Positions 9,801 to 18,123 are shown, counted from the stretch's first letter. The stretch: DNA of 64,000 bases from Tolypothrix tenuis PCC 7101 (GCF_002368295.1 NZ_AP018248.1:6747979-6811978); one strand, 5' to 3'. The notes: generated by a model not told the origin, from the letters alone. Translations and numbers: made by a program.

Positions 9801-9819
9801 TTGGGGGATTCTCCCCCAA
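9801..9819. terminator. GC-rich hairpin after the histidine kinase gene
   Basis: Arms TTGGGGGA and TCCCCCAA flank a 3-base loop, 70 bp past the kinase stop. It is followed by more C5 runs up to 9859, giving four G5 tracts on the minus strand. There is no T run, so the terminator call is weak; it may simply be a repeat. Confidence 0.35.
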
Positions 9820-9945
9820 ACCCCCGATTGGGTGACGGTTGCGTCCCCCAAACCCCCTCCAAAATTATGGTTCTGTTTTTTGTTGAGTAACTAGTGCATC
9901 GCAGCAAAAGTTTCTAAGCTGTCGTGATGGTAATGCTGAGTACTG

Positions 9946-10079
9946 ATACCATTTTGAAAAAAGAACGCGACAGATGGGTAGGGGCACGGCACCAGTAAGA
10001 TATTTGATATGCCAAAAGATTGCGGATGCCGTGCCCTTACAAAGGATTTATCTGTCGCAAACATTATGTGATTTGATAT
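9946..10079. mobile_element. MITE-like element, copy 1
   Basis: The left end ATACCATTTTGAAAAAAGAA is partly mirrored by the right end ACATTATGTGATTTGATAT. Internally GGGGCACGGCA pairs with TGCCGTGCCC, making a long hairpin. It encodes no protein. It is homologous to 10172-10277 and to the outer element at 43194-43493. Confidence 0.75.
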
Positions 10080-10171
10080 GACTTGAATTTTGTACTGATT
10101 AGTTATTTCTGCCAGTCTGCACTAGTTTTTTGGTTTTGTGATCAATTAATTTTCTTAACTGAACTGCATTT

Positions 10172-10277
10172 ACAGATAAGTAGAGCAGGGCAGCAGTAAG
10201 ATAATTTGATGTATCACAAAATTGTCGATGCTCCCTACATAGATTTTATCTGTTGCAAACATTATTTGAATTGGTAT
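10172..10277. mobile_element. MITE-like element, copy 2 (left end eroded)
   Basis: The segment aligns with copy 1 over the GACAGAT...AGTAAGATA...TTTATCTGT.GCAAACATTAT blocks and ends in AATTGGTAT, the terminal sequence of the 43.2-kb copy. The left terminal repeat is not recognisable. Confidence 0.65.
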
Positions 10278-10307
10278 AAGCCTACATTGAAGCTATTTCT
10301 AAATTGA

Positions 10308-11960
10308 TTAGTTTTTCCTCGCCTGATAAGTTTTAAAACCGCCACTAAGGTTATAAGCATCAAAACCGTTGAGCCTTAAAGCACGAGTAGCGTAATAACC
10401 CCTTTGTCCGACTTGGCAATAAACCCAAATCTCTTTTTCTGCAGGTAGTTCACTCATACGCTGACGCAATTCAGGTAAGGGAATATTAATTGCTCCTTCT
10501 ACATGGCCTGCTGCAAACTCATTCACCCCACGCACATCTAAAAGTAAGCCATTTAATTTTGGTAAATATTCCCAATGTGCTAAAGGTGCATCTTGATTTA
10601 GATCGTTAGCTGCAATCATCCCAGCCAGATTTACTGGGTCTTTGGCTGCACCAAACTGAGGCGCATAACATAATTCAGCTTCTTCTAAGTCATAGACTGT
10701 TGCTCCTAGTTGAATTGCCATTGAGATGACATCTATACGCTTTTCTACCCCATCTTCTCCCACAGCTTGCGCTCCGAGAATTTTGCCATCGACGGGAGAA
10801 AACAGCAGCTTCATATTAATCGGCTTGGCATTGGGATAATAACCAACATGATGCCCAGGATGTAAGTAAACTTTGTCATAGCTCCAACCTAAGTGCTTGA
10901 GTGTTTTCTCATTCGCACCTGTAGAAGCGATCGCTAATCCTAACAAGCCACATACTGAGGTTCCTTGGACACCTCTAAAATTAGTATTTCTATCGAAAAT
11001 TGCATTGGCAGCGATTCTCCCTTGACGGTTAGCCGGGCCTGCTAAAGGAATGAAAGTCCATTCTTTAGTGACAAAGTCTTGTACCTCCACTGCATCCCCT
11101 ACAGCCCAAATGCGGCGATCGCTAGTTTGCATCTGTTCGTTAACGCGAATCCCTCCACGCGCTCCAATTTCCAGCCCCGCAGCCTTAGCCAGTGTGGTTT
11201 CTGGGCGAACACCAATTGCTAAAATTACCAAATCAGTGGTGTGGATTTCTCCAGATTCTGCGATCGCGTTAATGCTGCCATCAGGGTTAGATTCAAATCC
11301 AACGACTCCATCCCCTAGACGTAACTTCACACCATGCGCTGCTAGGCGATCGTGAATTGGTGCTGCCATTTCTGGATCTAAAGGTGCCATCACCTGAGAT
11401 TGATTTTGTAATAAAGTCACAGCTATACCGCGATGGAGAAGATTTTCGGTCATTTCTAAGCCGATGAAGCCTCCACCCACAACCACAGCGCGCTTGACTT
11501 GCTTTTGCTCAATCCATTCTCGAATGCGACGGCTATCAGGAATAGTTCGCACAGCAAAAATTCCGGGTAAGTCAATTCCTGGTAGTTGTGGTCGAATTGA
11601 GGCTGCTCCGGGTGCTAGTACTAAAGCATCGTAAGATTCTTGGTAAATTTCGCCTGTTTTATTGTTTTTTACCTTAATGGTGGCTGTTTCTTTATCTATA
11701 TCCAGTACTTCATTTTCCAATCGCACATCAATATTAAACCTATCTTTGAATAAGTCTGCATTCGCTACGATCAGCTTTTGCTCATCAGTAATCACATCAC
11801 CAACGTAGTAAGGTAATCCACAATTAGCAAAAGAGACATACTGACCTCTTTCAAACATAATAATTTCTGCGGTTTCCGATAAACGGCGCGCCCTCGCTGC
11901 ACAAGAAGCACCACCAGCAACACCACCAACAATCAAAAGGCGTTTTCGCTCGCTTGTCAT
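10308..11960 (-). CDS. CoA-disulfide reductase / rhodanese fusion (FAD/NAD(P)H-dependent)
   Basis: This 550-residue flavoprotein has the Rossmann FAD motif LIVGGVAGGASCAARAR at its N-terminus, the single active-site cysteine C47 in SFANCGLPYYVG (CoA-disulfide reductase/NADH oxidase type), and a second nucleotide motif VVVGGGFIGLEM. A dimerisation domain follows, and the C-terminal ~95 residues are a rhodanese domain with catalytic C515 in VYCQVGQRG. Proteins with this fusion reduce CoA persulfides or polysulfide and can act in thiol redox control. The length fits the CoADR-RHD subclass. It is monocistronic, with a perfect 20-bp palindrome 148 bp upstream. The physiological substrate in cyanobacteria is not established. 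Confidence 0.88.
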   Translation of the reverse strand: MTSERKRLLIVGGVAGGASCAARARRLSETAEIIMFERGQYVSFANCGLPYYVGDVITDEQKLIVANADLFKDRFNIDVRLENEVLDIDKETATIKVKNNKTGEIYQESYDALVLAPGAASIRPQLPGIDLPGIFAVRTIPDSRRIREWIEQKQVKRAVVVGGGFIGLEMTENLLHRGIAVTLLQNQSQVMAPLDPEMAAPIHDRLAAHGVKLRLGDGVVGFESNPDGSINAIAESGEIHTTDLVILAIGVRPETTLAKAAGLEIGARGGIRVNEQMQTSDRRIWAVGDAVEVQDFVTKEWTFIPLAGPANRQGRIAANAIFDRNTNFRGVQGTSVCGLLGLAIASTGANEKTLKHLGWSYDKVYLHPGHHVGYYPNAKPINMKLLFSPVDGKILGAQAVGEDGVEKRIDVISMAIQLGATVYDLEEAELCYAPQFGAAKDPVNLAGMIAANDLNQDAPLAHWEYLPKLNGLLLDVRGVNEFAAGHVEGAINIPLPELRQRMSELPAEKEIWVYCQVGQRGYYATRALRLNGFDAYNLSGGFKTYQARKN

Positions 11961-12107
11961 TTTTTAAACTCCGTTATTCAAAATAGATGTAACAATACCT
12001 CAGAGCCAAAACTCCCGATTTTCTGACATCTGGCTCACAAACACCGCAATATCAATAGAAATGGGTAATTGATGCTACAGACTAGAATGTCGTTTTATTC
12101 TCTTATT

Positions 12108-12127
12108 ATACTACTATATAGTAGTAT
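12108..12127. promoter_or_regulatory. Perfect 20-bp palindrome, candidate operator
   Basis: The sequence ATACTACTATATAGTAGTAT equals its own reverse complement. It lies upstream of the CoA-disulfide reductase/rhodanese gene. Size and symmetry suit a dimeric ArsR-type repressor. A related but imperfect AT-rich site occurs upstream of the ArsR gene at 19293. Binding is an inference. Confidence 0.5.
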
Positions 12128-12164
12128 AGCAAGTTGATGTACTGTTGACTGTGAAGTGCCATTG

Positions 12165-12226
12165 ACCAATTACCAATTACCAATTACCCATTACCAATTA
12201 CCCATTACCCCTTACCCATTACCAGC
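12165..12226. repeat. Heptameric tandem repeats (STRR)
   Basis: These are seven-base units of the ATTACCA and ATTACCC type repeated head to tail, the reverse strand of the GGTAATT/GGGTAAT repeats seen elsewhere in the window. They are typical of filamentous cyanobacteria and show no coding potential. Confidence 0.8.
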
Positions 12227-12259
12227 TATCTTTAATTTCACCACCCTACTTAAATACAA

Positions 12260-12309
12260 TTAAGCACCCTGGAAATAGAAGTTTGCGCTTCAATCACCAG
12301 GATGCTTAA
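12260..12309 (-). terminator. Hairpin downstream of pgi
   Basis: The arms TTAAGCACCCTGG and CCAGGATGCTTAA pair with one mismatch around a loop that itself contains GAAG/CTTC. It sits 69 bp beyond the pgi stop codon on the side where pgi transcription would end. There is no strong T run, so it may be a stabilising or repeat hairpin instead. Confidence 0.45.
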
Positions 12310-12377
12310 CGATAAAAAATTGTTGTCAATTCAACAATATGGAAAGATAGTTTGATTGATGTGTAAGCTATATTTCG

Positions 12378-13964
12378 TTAGCTGACAGAAACTTTTAAAC
12401 TGCTGGGTTGTGCGAGATTACCTTGAAAGACTACGCCTCGTTGATTGGCTTGTAGATGACGCAGAATTTTGTAAATAGACTCAATTTCTTGAGATGCACC
12501 TGCTTTCTCGGCAATTTCATCGAGAGTTAGAGCAGATTTTGCTGATTGTAGAACTTCTAGGACGCGCTTTTGCAAGTCAAGAATTGCGGCGGCGGCTTTT
12601 TTACCAGCTTCAACCCCTGGTTGATGGTAAGCGTTGATGTTGACTAAGCTTGCATACAAGCCAACAGCACGTTCATATAAAGCAATTAACGCCCCGACAG
12701 TACGCGCATTGACTTGGGGAATAGTTACGGTAATGGAATCACGCTGATTTTCATACAGCGCTTGTCTGGTTCCTAAAAGAAAACCAGAAAGGTAATCGCC
12801 TGCTGTTACACCAGGATCAATTTCGGGAGATGGATTTTTACGATCTTCTAAAACTTCGATTAAGGTAGCAAAGAAATTGGGTACACCTTCGCGCAACTGT
12901 TGGACATAGGCGTGTTGATCGGTTGAGCCTTTGTTGCCATAAACAGCAATACCTTGGTAGACGGTGTTACCATCTAAGTCTTTTTCTTTACCCAAGGATT
13001 CCATAACCAACTGTTGCAAATAGCGGCTGAACAACAGCAAGCTATCTTTGTAAGGCAGCACCACCATGTCTTTTTCACCCTTACCATTACCGGCATAGTA
13101 CCAAGACAAAGCCAGTAAAGCTGCTGGGTTATTTTTCAAATCTGCTACACGGGTAGCATCATCCATTTCCTTCGCGCCTTCTAACATGGCGCGAATATCA
13201 ATCCCTTGCAATGCAGCTGGTACTAAACCCACAGCAGACATTTCTGAGGTGCGTCCGCCCACCCAATCATACATGGGGAATCTTGCCAGCCAGCCTTCAG
13301 ATTTTGCAACTTTATCGAGGTTACTATCAGCACTGGTAATAGCTACTGCATATTGAGCAAAGTCCAAATTTTGCCCAGCGTAGGCTTTTTTAACTTCAAT
13401 CATCCCGTTACGTGGTTCTGGTGTACCTCCAGATTTGGAAATCACCAAAACTAAAGTGCTAGCGAGGCTATTTCGTAACTGAGTCAGAATGCGATCGATA
13501 CCTGCGGGATCGGTATTATCGATAAAGTGAATTTTCAGGGGTGGGAAATCAGAGGACAGGGCTTCGGCGACAAATTCGGGGCCAAGCGCAGAACCACCAA
13601 TACCTATAGAGATGACATCGGTAAAACGATTAGCTCTAGGAGGATGAATAGCACCTGTTTGGATTTTTTCTGCAAAAGCTTCGATTTGTTCTAAGGTTTG
13701 GACAATTTCTTGGGTGAGTTCTGGAGTTGGTGCTAAATCGGGATTCCGCAACCAGTAATGTCCAACCATGCGATTTTCATCCGGATTAGCGATCGCACCT
13801 TTCTCCAGTTCCGCCATATCCGCAAACGCCTGCTCAAACTTCGGCCGCAACGACTCCACAAAGGCATCATCAAACCGCATCCGACTAACATCAAGATACA
13901 GCCCTAATCCCTCGTGGAAATATAACCAATCCTGGTATCGTTGCCAAAGTGCTTTAGCATCCAT
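12378..13964 (-). CDS. pgi: Glucose-6-phosphate isomerase
   Basis: It interconverts glucose-6-phosphate and fructose-6-phosphate in the cytoplasm, linking Calvin cycle output, glycogen and the oxidative pentose phosphate route whose genes lie at 31.5-37.3 kb. The 528-residue protein shows the SIS-fold signatures ISIGIGGSALGPEF, ISKSGGTPEPRN, and YDWVGGRTSEMSAVG, and the C-terminal active-site region with NAYHQPGVEAGKK. Length matches the cyanobacterial family. The ATG at 13964 is preceded by an AGGGA-like sequence (complement of TCCCTTA). It has its own terminator-like hairpin and appears monocistronic. Confidence 0.96.
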   Translation of the reverse strand: MDAKALWQRYQDWLYFHEGLGLYLDVSRMRFDDAFVESLRPKFEQAFADMAELEKGAIANPDENRMVGHYWLRNPDLAPTPELTQEIVQTLEQIEAFAEKIQTGAIHPPRANRFTDVISIGIGGSALGPEFVAEALSSDFPPLKIHFIDNTDPAGIDRILTQLRNSLASTLVLVISKSGGTPEPRNGMIEVKKAYAGQNLDFAQYAVAITSADSNLDKVAKSEGWLARFPMYDWVGGRTSEMSAVGLVPAALQGIDIRAMLEGAKEMDDATRVADLKNNPAALLALSWYYAGNGKGEKDMVVLPYKDSLLLFSRYLQQLVMESLGKEKDLDGNTVYQGIAVYGNKGSTDQHAYVQQLREGVPNFFATLIEVLEDRKNPSPEIDPGVTAGDYLSGFLLGTRQALYENQRDSITVTIPQVNARTVGALIALYERAVGLYASLVNINAYHQPGVEAGKKAAAAILDLQKRVLEVLQSAKSALTLDEIAEKAGASQEIESIYKILRHLQANQRGVVFQGNLAQPSSLKVSVS

Positions 13965-14071
13965 AAGGGAAATCTCAACTTAACGTGTTTTTCACAAACC
14001 AGTTTAATGTAAGGCTATAGCGATCCCTGCTTTGCCTTATACAGTTTTAAGTGTTGACCTAAGCTCTGCCC

Positions 14072-14329
14072 TTAGACATCTGGCATAGGGATGACACGCA
14101 AAAATTTGACGATTTCACCCCTCACTTCTATGCCCACTAAATATTCATCTATAGTAAAGCGGTGAAATATTGCCTCATCATCAAGCTGACGAAATTCTGG
14201 GAGCGATCGCATCTGCCAATGGTGAGCGAATTCAAAAAACACAAAATTGTACACCCGCTCATAAGCAGATGTTTCTAAACTTTTCAGGTCTAAGAGAAAT
14301 GACCTGGTATAGCGTACTTCCAGAATCAC
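14072..14329 (-). CDS. RelE/ParE-like toxin of a type II toxin-antitoxin pair
   Basis: The 85-residue protein resembles RelE-like proteins: an N-terminal helix pair with TRSFLLDLKSLE, then beta strands ending in HRFTIDEYLVGIEVRGEIVKF. It starts with GTG immediately after the TAA of the upstream small gene with no intervening base, so translation is coupled. In the family such proteins cleave mRNA at the ribosome or poison gyrase. The specific activity cannot be told from this sequence, and the assignment rests on fold-like pattern plus operon organisation. Confidence 0.65.
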   Translation of the reverse strand: MILEVRYTRSFLLDLKSLETSAYERVYNFVFFEFAHHWQMRSLPEFRQLDDEAIFHRFTIDEYLVGIEVRGEIVKFLRVIPMPDV

Positions 14330-14539
14330 TTAAGTTTCACTTCCAAAATACATTAACTGTCTGATCGCTTCTTCTTGGGTTAATATATCCCACGGCTGTT
14401 GCGATCGCTTGGCTTGTTCTATCGCTTTGAGCATATAACAGTCACAATGCAAATTGTAGACAGCAGCCCAAGTACTTGGCAGATCCTCATCCGCTAACAG
14501 ATCGACTAAGTGATGAATTCTCGTTCGCAGCAAGTTCAT
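14330..14539 (-). CDS. Putative antitoxin partner of the RelE-like toxin
   Basis: This is a 69-residue, largely helical protein (LLRTRIHHLVDLLADEDL; QEEAIRQLMYF at the C-terminus). The ATG at 14539 follows a strong ribosome site (AGAGGAGAAAT); the longer in-frame start at 14590 lacks one. It directly precedes the RelE-like gene, the usual antitoxin-first order. I recognise no named DNA-binding domain, so the antitoxin role is inferred from size, order and coupling. Confidence 0.55.
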   Translation of the reverse strand: MNLLRTRIHHLVDLLADEDLPSTWAAVYNLHCDCYMLKAIEQAKRSQQPWDILTQEEAIRQLMYFGSET

Positions 14540-14626
14540 ATTTCTCCTCTTAGCCCTCACCAAACAATAGTATGCCCATTTGTTCAGCAATGGTTATAAA
14601 CTATGGGGAATTGGGCATTGGGCATG

Positions 14627-14671
14627 GGGTAATGGGTAATGGGTAATGGGTAATGGGTAATGGGTAATGGG
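14627..14671. repeat. Heptameric tandem repeats (GGGTAAT)n
   Basis: About six head-to-tail GGGTAAT units lie between the antitoxin gene and the ABC permease gene, followed by short CCAAACAC-type repeats up to about 14710. Confidence 0.85.
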
Positions 14672-14740
14672 GAACAAACACCAAACCCCAAACACCAAAC
14701 ACCCAACACCAAATGACAATTGACAAATGACTAAATATCT

Positions 14741-15874
14741 ATGTTTGAATATTTAATATTTTTAGCGATTTCTACAGCCACATTTGCATTGTTTAGTTTG
14801 GGACTGAATTTGCAGTGGGGTTTTACAGGGTTAATTAATTTTGGTCATATCGCTTTTATGACCCTGGGAGCTTATACAACAGTATTATTAAGCCTCAAAG
14901 GTGTTCCTATACTTGTTTCAGCTATTGTGGGGGCGATTGTGGCGGCGTTGTTGGGGTTGGTAATTGGGTTTGCTACTCTGCGCCTGCGGGAAGATTATCT
15001 AGGAATTGTCACCATTGGGGTGGGAGAACTAATTCGGTTGGTAGTAAATAACCAAGATTTACCAGTAGGTGATACTTGGATATCTGGGGCATTTGGTGTA
15101 CAAAGTTACCCTATTCCTTTCTCGGAAACGCCCAATCTATTTTTCAGATTTGTGATGATGGGATTGCTAACGCTGCTTTTAGCGGTGACTGCGTTTTCAT
15201 TGTGGAGATGGATTAACAATACCCGTATTTCTGGTGCTACTGAGAACGTAACGCGCAAAACCAACAAACAGGAATTTGTATCGCGTTTAGTTGTGGGGAT
15301 AATCTTGGGGCTGCTGGCAATAGCTGTTTATGTTTCTGGCATCATCAGTTTATATAACTACATCCCTAAAGCAGGTTTAATGCTGGTGGCGCTGTTAGTC
15401 TTAGCATTTGTTTTCTGGCGATTGGAAATGTTAGTGCGATCGCCTTGGGGTAGAGTACTAAAAGCCATCCGCGAAGATGAGGAAATTCCCAAGGCGCTGG
15501 GAAAAAATGTCTTTTGGTATAAACTACAATCACTAATGTTAGGCGGTGCGATCGCGGGGATTGCTGGTGGTTTCTTTGCTTGGCAACTCAGTGCTGTTTA
15601 TCCCGATAATTTCCAACCACAGCTGACTTTTGACGCTTGGATTATGGTAATTTTAGGCGGTTCTGGGAATAACATCGGCACAATTTTAGGTACGGTGATT
15701 TACTTTGCTTACGATGCCATTACCCGCGAACTTTTACCGAAAATTATTCCCCTGGATGAAGCCCGTCTCGGCGCATTCCGCATCATGGTGATTGGTTTAA
15801 TTTTGATGGTACTGATGATTTGGCGGCCACAAGGTATCTTAGGGAAAAAGGAGGAACTTACCCTTGGTAAATAA
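14741..15874 (+). CDS. LivM-type permease of a neutral/branched-chain amino-acid ABC transporter (Nat type)
   Basis: This 377-residue inner-membrane protein has about ten hydrophobic segments. The family hallmark GLINFGHIAFMTLGAYTTVLL lies near the N-terminus, and a later loop GGSGNNIGTILG matches LivM/UrtC-like permeases. It overlaps the next gene, a LivG-type ATPase, by 11 bp, so they form one unit. The partner permease, second ATPase and binding protein of such a system are not in this window; in Nostoc the NatA-E system is scattered, which fits. NatC and NatD cannot be told apart here by eye, so no symbol is given. Confidence 0.85.
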   Translation: MFEYLIFLAISTATFALFSLGLNLQWGFTGLINFGHIAFMTLGAYTTVLLSLKGVPILVSAIVGAIVAALLGLVIGFATLRLREDYLGIVTIGVGELIRLVVNNQDLPVGDTWISGAFGVQSYPIPFSETPNLFFRFVMMGLLTLLLAVTAFSLWRWINNTRISGATENVTRKTNKQEFVSRLVVGIILGLLAIAVYVSGIISLYNYIPKAGLMLVALLVLAFVFWRLEMLVRSPWGRVLKAIREDEEIPKALGKNVFWYKLQSLMLGGAIAGIAGGFFAWQLSAVYPDNFQPQLTFDAWIMVILGGSGNNIGTILGTVIYFAYDAITRELLPKIIPLDEARLGAFRIMVIGLILMVLMIWRPQGILGKKEELTLGK

Positions 15875-16646
15875 CCCATCACCCCCACTTCCCCTACTAG
15901 CGGCTACTGGACTTTCTAAAAGCTTTGGTGGCATTAAAGCTGTGAATAATGCCAATATCGAAGTAGCTAAAGGCAGTATTACAGGCTTAATTGGCCCCAA
16001 TGGTGCTGGTAAAACCACCTTTTTTAACTTACTTTCTAACTTCATTCGCCCAGATAAAGGACGAGTGATTTTTGACGGTGAACCCATTCATCACCTGCAA
16101 CCATACCAAATTGCCCAGCAGGGAGTAGTCCGCACTTTTCAGGTAGCCCGGACTCTTTCGCGGTTGTCGGTGTTAGAAAATATGCTGCTAGCGGCGCAGA
16201 AACAAACCGGGGAAAATTTTTGGCAAGTACAATTGCAACCCCACATTGTCGCCAAAGAAGAAAAGCAACTACAAGAACAAGCAATGTTTTTGTTAGAGTC
16301 AGTTGGTTTAGCCAAAAAAGCCCATGACTACGCTGGTGGTTTATCTGGGGGACAACGCAAGCTGCTAGAAATGGGACGCGCCTTGATGACAAATCCCAAG
16401 CTGATTTTATTAGATGAACCAGCAGCCGGGGTAAATCCCAGATTAATTGATGATATTTGCGATCGCATCCTCAACTGGAATCGCCAAGATGGTCTGACAT
16501 TTCTGATTATCGAACACAACATGGACGTAATTATGTCCTTGTGCGATCGTGTTTGGGTACTTGCTGAAGGACAAAATTTAGCCGACGGTACACCCGCAGA
16601 AATTCAAACTAATCCCCAAGTTCTCGAAGCGTATTTAGGAAAATAA
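15864..16646 (+). CDS. natA: LivG/NatA-type ABC transporter ATPase
   Basis: This is the cytoplasmic ATPase subunit of a neutral amino-acid transporter. Walker A GPNGAGKTT, Q-loop region RTFQVARTL, signature LSGGQRKLLEMGRAL, Walker B LILLDEP and the H-loop EHNMDVIMSLCD are all present. The C-terminal DGTPAEIQTNPQVLEAYLG is typical of LivG proteins. It starts with TTG inside the end of the permease gene, with AAGGAGG about ten bases upstream, so translation is coupled. At 260 residues it has the family length. The natA name is by resemblance to the cyanobacterial N-I system; a close LivG paralogue is possible. Confidence 0.85.
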   Translation: MVNNPSPPLPLLAATGLSKSFGGIKAVNNANIEVAKGSITGLIGPNGAGKTTFFNLLSNFIRPDKGRVIFDGEPIHHLQPYQIAQQGVVRTFQVARTLSRLSVLENMLLAAQKQTGENFWQVQLQPHIVAKEEKQLQEQAMFLLESVGLAKKAHDYAGGLSGGQRKLLEMGRALMTNPKLILLDEPAAGVNPRLIDDICDRILNWNRQDGLTFLIIEHNMDVIMSLCDRVWVLAEGQNLADGTPAEIQTNPQVLEAYLGK

Positions 16647-16651
16647 TATAT

Positions 16652-16710
16652 TGGGCACGGGGCATGGGGCATGGGGCATTGGTAATTGGTAATTGGTAAT
16701 TGGTAATTGC
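16652..16710. repeat. Heptameric tandem repeats between convergent genes
   Basis: GGGGCAT units are followed by GGTAATT units, between the natA stop and the end of the ArsR-DUF2087 gene. No terminator hairpin was seen. Confidence 0.8.
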
Positions 16711-16779
16711 TGTTCGTTATTTATTCCCCTTTCTCCCTTCCCCCTTCCCCCTTCCCCTCTTTCCCCAATCCCCAATCCC

Positions 16780-17361
16780 TCATATCCGCCAATAAACTCC
16801 TTCTTCTCGCGTCATTAGTTTATAGCCAATTAATTCTCGCCTTAAGGTAGCGTAGTCAGGATGGTAAAGCTGCAGAGTTTCATTCACTACTCTTTCTGGA
16901 TACTGAACCCCCTCGTCAAATTTACTCGCCAGCCACTTGAGAATGACTAAGCGCTTTTTGCGGCTAGCGGGAATCTCCTTGAGGCGTGGTACTTCCTCAA
17001 TATTCTTGCTGTCACTCTCCAAATAGTTTTTTAAGACTTTGCTTTCCCAAGCTGCAACATCTACATCCTCTATTAACGATGCCATTTTCTCAGGGGTGAA
17101 AATTTCTTGGCTGAGATTTTGTAGAACTTCGCTATCCAACTGGTAAAAGCGGCTGTTACCCTCTGGGCGCATAGTGACTAAATTTAATTCCTTGAGTTTT
17201 GACAGGTGATGTGACACCGTCGGTTCTTTAAGTTGCAATAGCACTGCTAGCTCTTCAACACTACACTCTTGGTTTGCTAATATACCTACAATTTTTAATC
17301 GACTCTCGTCTGCCAACGCTTTGAAAAATTGCAGTAGGGTTTGAAACTGTTCTTTCCTCAT
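16780..17361 (-). CDS. ArsR-family regulator with C-terminal DUF2087
   Basis: Residues ~1-85 form a winged-helix ArsR domain (FKALADESRLKIVGIL, recognition helix KEPTVSHHLSKLKEL, wing EGNSRFYQL). Residues ~125-193 match DUF2087 (SRKKRLVILKWLASKF, ending GVYWRI), a combination found in several bacterial regulators. There is no metal-binding cysteine cluster of the CxC type. A 14-bp perfect palindrome lies just upstream, and related AATCGAATT/AATCTAATT half-sites follow, consistent with autoregulation. The ligand is unknown. It is convergent with natA. Confidence 0.88.
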   Translation of the reverse strand: MRKEQFQTLLQFFKALADESRLKIVGILANQECSVEELAVLLQLKEPTVSHHLSKLKELNLVTMRPEGNSRFYQLDSEVLQNLSQEIFTPEKMASLIEDVDVAAWESKVLKNYLESDSKNIEEVPRLKEIPASRKKRLVILKWLASKFDEGVQYPERVVNETLQLYHPDYATLRRELIGYKLMTREEGVYWRI

Positions 17362-17371
17362 AATTTGTTAT

Positions 17372-17385
17372 AATCGAATTCGATT
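17372..17385. promoter_or_regulatory. Palindromic candidate operator of the ArsR-DUF2087 gene
   Basis: AATCGAATTCGATT is a perfect 14-bp palindrome ending 11 bp upstream of the start codon. Additional half-sites (AATCTAATT at 17389, AATCGAATT at 17404) extend the array. Position suggests self-repression; this is inferred. Confidence 0.55.
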
Positions 17386-17534
17386 CCAATCTAATTAGAG
17401 AGAAATCGAATTGGTTATCTTGTCTCCCTCTAAACAAGCGGGGGGGTGTTTTGTCGTGATTGTGAATTATTGTTAATTCTGCGATTTGTTCGGTCAGAAG
17501 TTGAGATTTCTTAAGTAGTTCTTCACATTTCGCC

Positions 17535-17753
17535 ATGTTCAGATCATTCACAAATCGAAAGAGAAGGAACGGAAGTATACCCAAACAGGGTACTTCATTT
17601 GTACAGGCTGCTAGGTTTTTAGGTGTAGATCAAAGTACTCTCTATATGGCTTTGCAAAAAGGGCAAATTCCCACTAGCAGAAGAAATGGACGCACTGTAA
17701 TTAGTCAAGGCGCTTTAATGGACTATAAAGCTAGAACTCGTCCTATCTTATAA
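17535..17753 (+). CDS. Small helix-turn-helix (excisionase-like) protein
   Basis: This 72-residue basic protein has an HTH_17/AlpA-like core: SFVQAARFLGVDQSTLYMALQ, then KGQIPTSRRNGRTVI, the usual helix-turn-helix plus wing of excisionase-family DNA-binding proteins. The N-terminal ~17 residues are very basic. No strong ribosome site precedes the ATG. No integrase or other phage gene is next to it, so it is either a stand-alone regulator or a remnant. It is divergent from the ArsR-DUF2087 gene. Confidence 0.6.
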   Translation: MFRSFTNRKRRNGSIPKQGTSFVQAARFLGVDQSTLYMALQKGQIPTSRRNGRTVISQGALMDYKARTRPIL

Positions 17754-17932
17754 GCTATTCTGAGCGCAAGTATTAACAATTTAAAACAGTGGCTATCATA
17801 ACTACCACAAATTCATGTACCCCGAACAAGGATTTATAAATTTGGTAGTGAGGTATTTTCTATTCCAACAATTTTCAATTTAAGCAGCCACCTATAAAGG
17901 CACAACATTGTTTGTGTCTTTATTTATAATAA

Positions 17933-18123
17933 TAGGACTTACGCAAGTGTCATATTTTTTTCGTTGAGGTTTGTCCAGGGGAGTCAGTCACGTGCGGAGG
18001 TTCCCTCCGTTGAGTGAACTGGCGTTCAAATGTCAAGAGTCCAAAAAACCTAAATTTTTGACCCTTGACTCTTGACTCTTGACTCTTATGCCAGAGGATC
18101 ACTGTGCCAGTTGCGTAAATCCT
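17933..18123. mobile_element. MITE-like element, left of the Uma2 gene
   Basis: Ends TAGGACTTACGCAA and TTGCGTAAATCCT form terminal inverted repeats. The interior carries (C)TTGACTCT heptad-like repeats and a partial palindrome. A homologous copy lies at 18953-19142. It encodes no protein. Confidence 0.8.

Larger units (their letters stand above)
9731..10307. other. Intergenic region filled with repeats
   Basis: The region contains a C-rich patch (9801-9859) and two diverged copies of one MITE family (9946-10079 and 10172-10277). No coding frame is supported. Confidence 0.7.
11961..12377. other. Intergenic region: operator-like palindrome, tandem repeats, hairpin
   Basis: Between pgi and the CoA-disulfide reductase gene (both minus) lie a 20-bp palindrome (12108-12127), heptad repeats (12165-12226) and a long hairpin (12260-12309). 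These are listed separately. Nothing else is recognised. Confidence 0.6.

Noticed and set aside
14627..14671. Tandem repeats considered as a CRISPR array
   Set aside because: The units are 7 bp with no spacers, so this is a simple heptad repeat; no cas genes are present.
17261..17584. Minus-strand frame beginning MAKCEELLKKSQ near 17536
   Set aside because: It overlaps the ArsR-DUF2087 gene and its operator out of frame. The first 30 residues look plausible, but the rest does not, and no ribosome site was seen.
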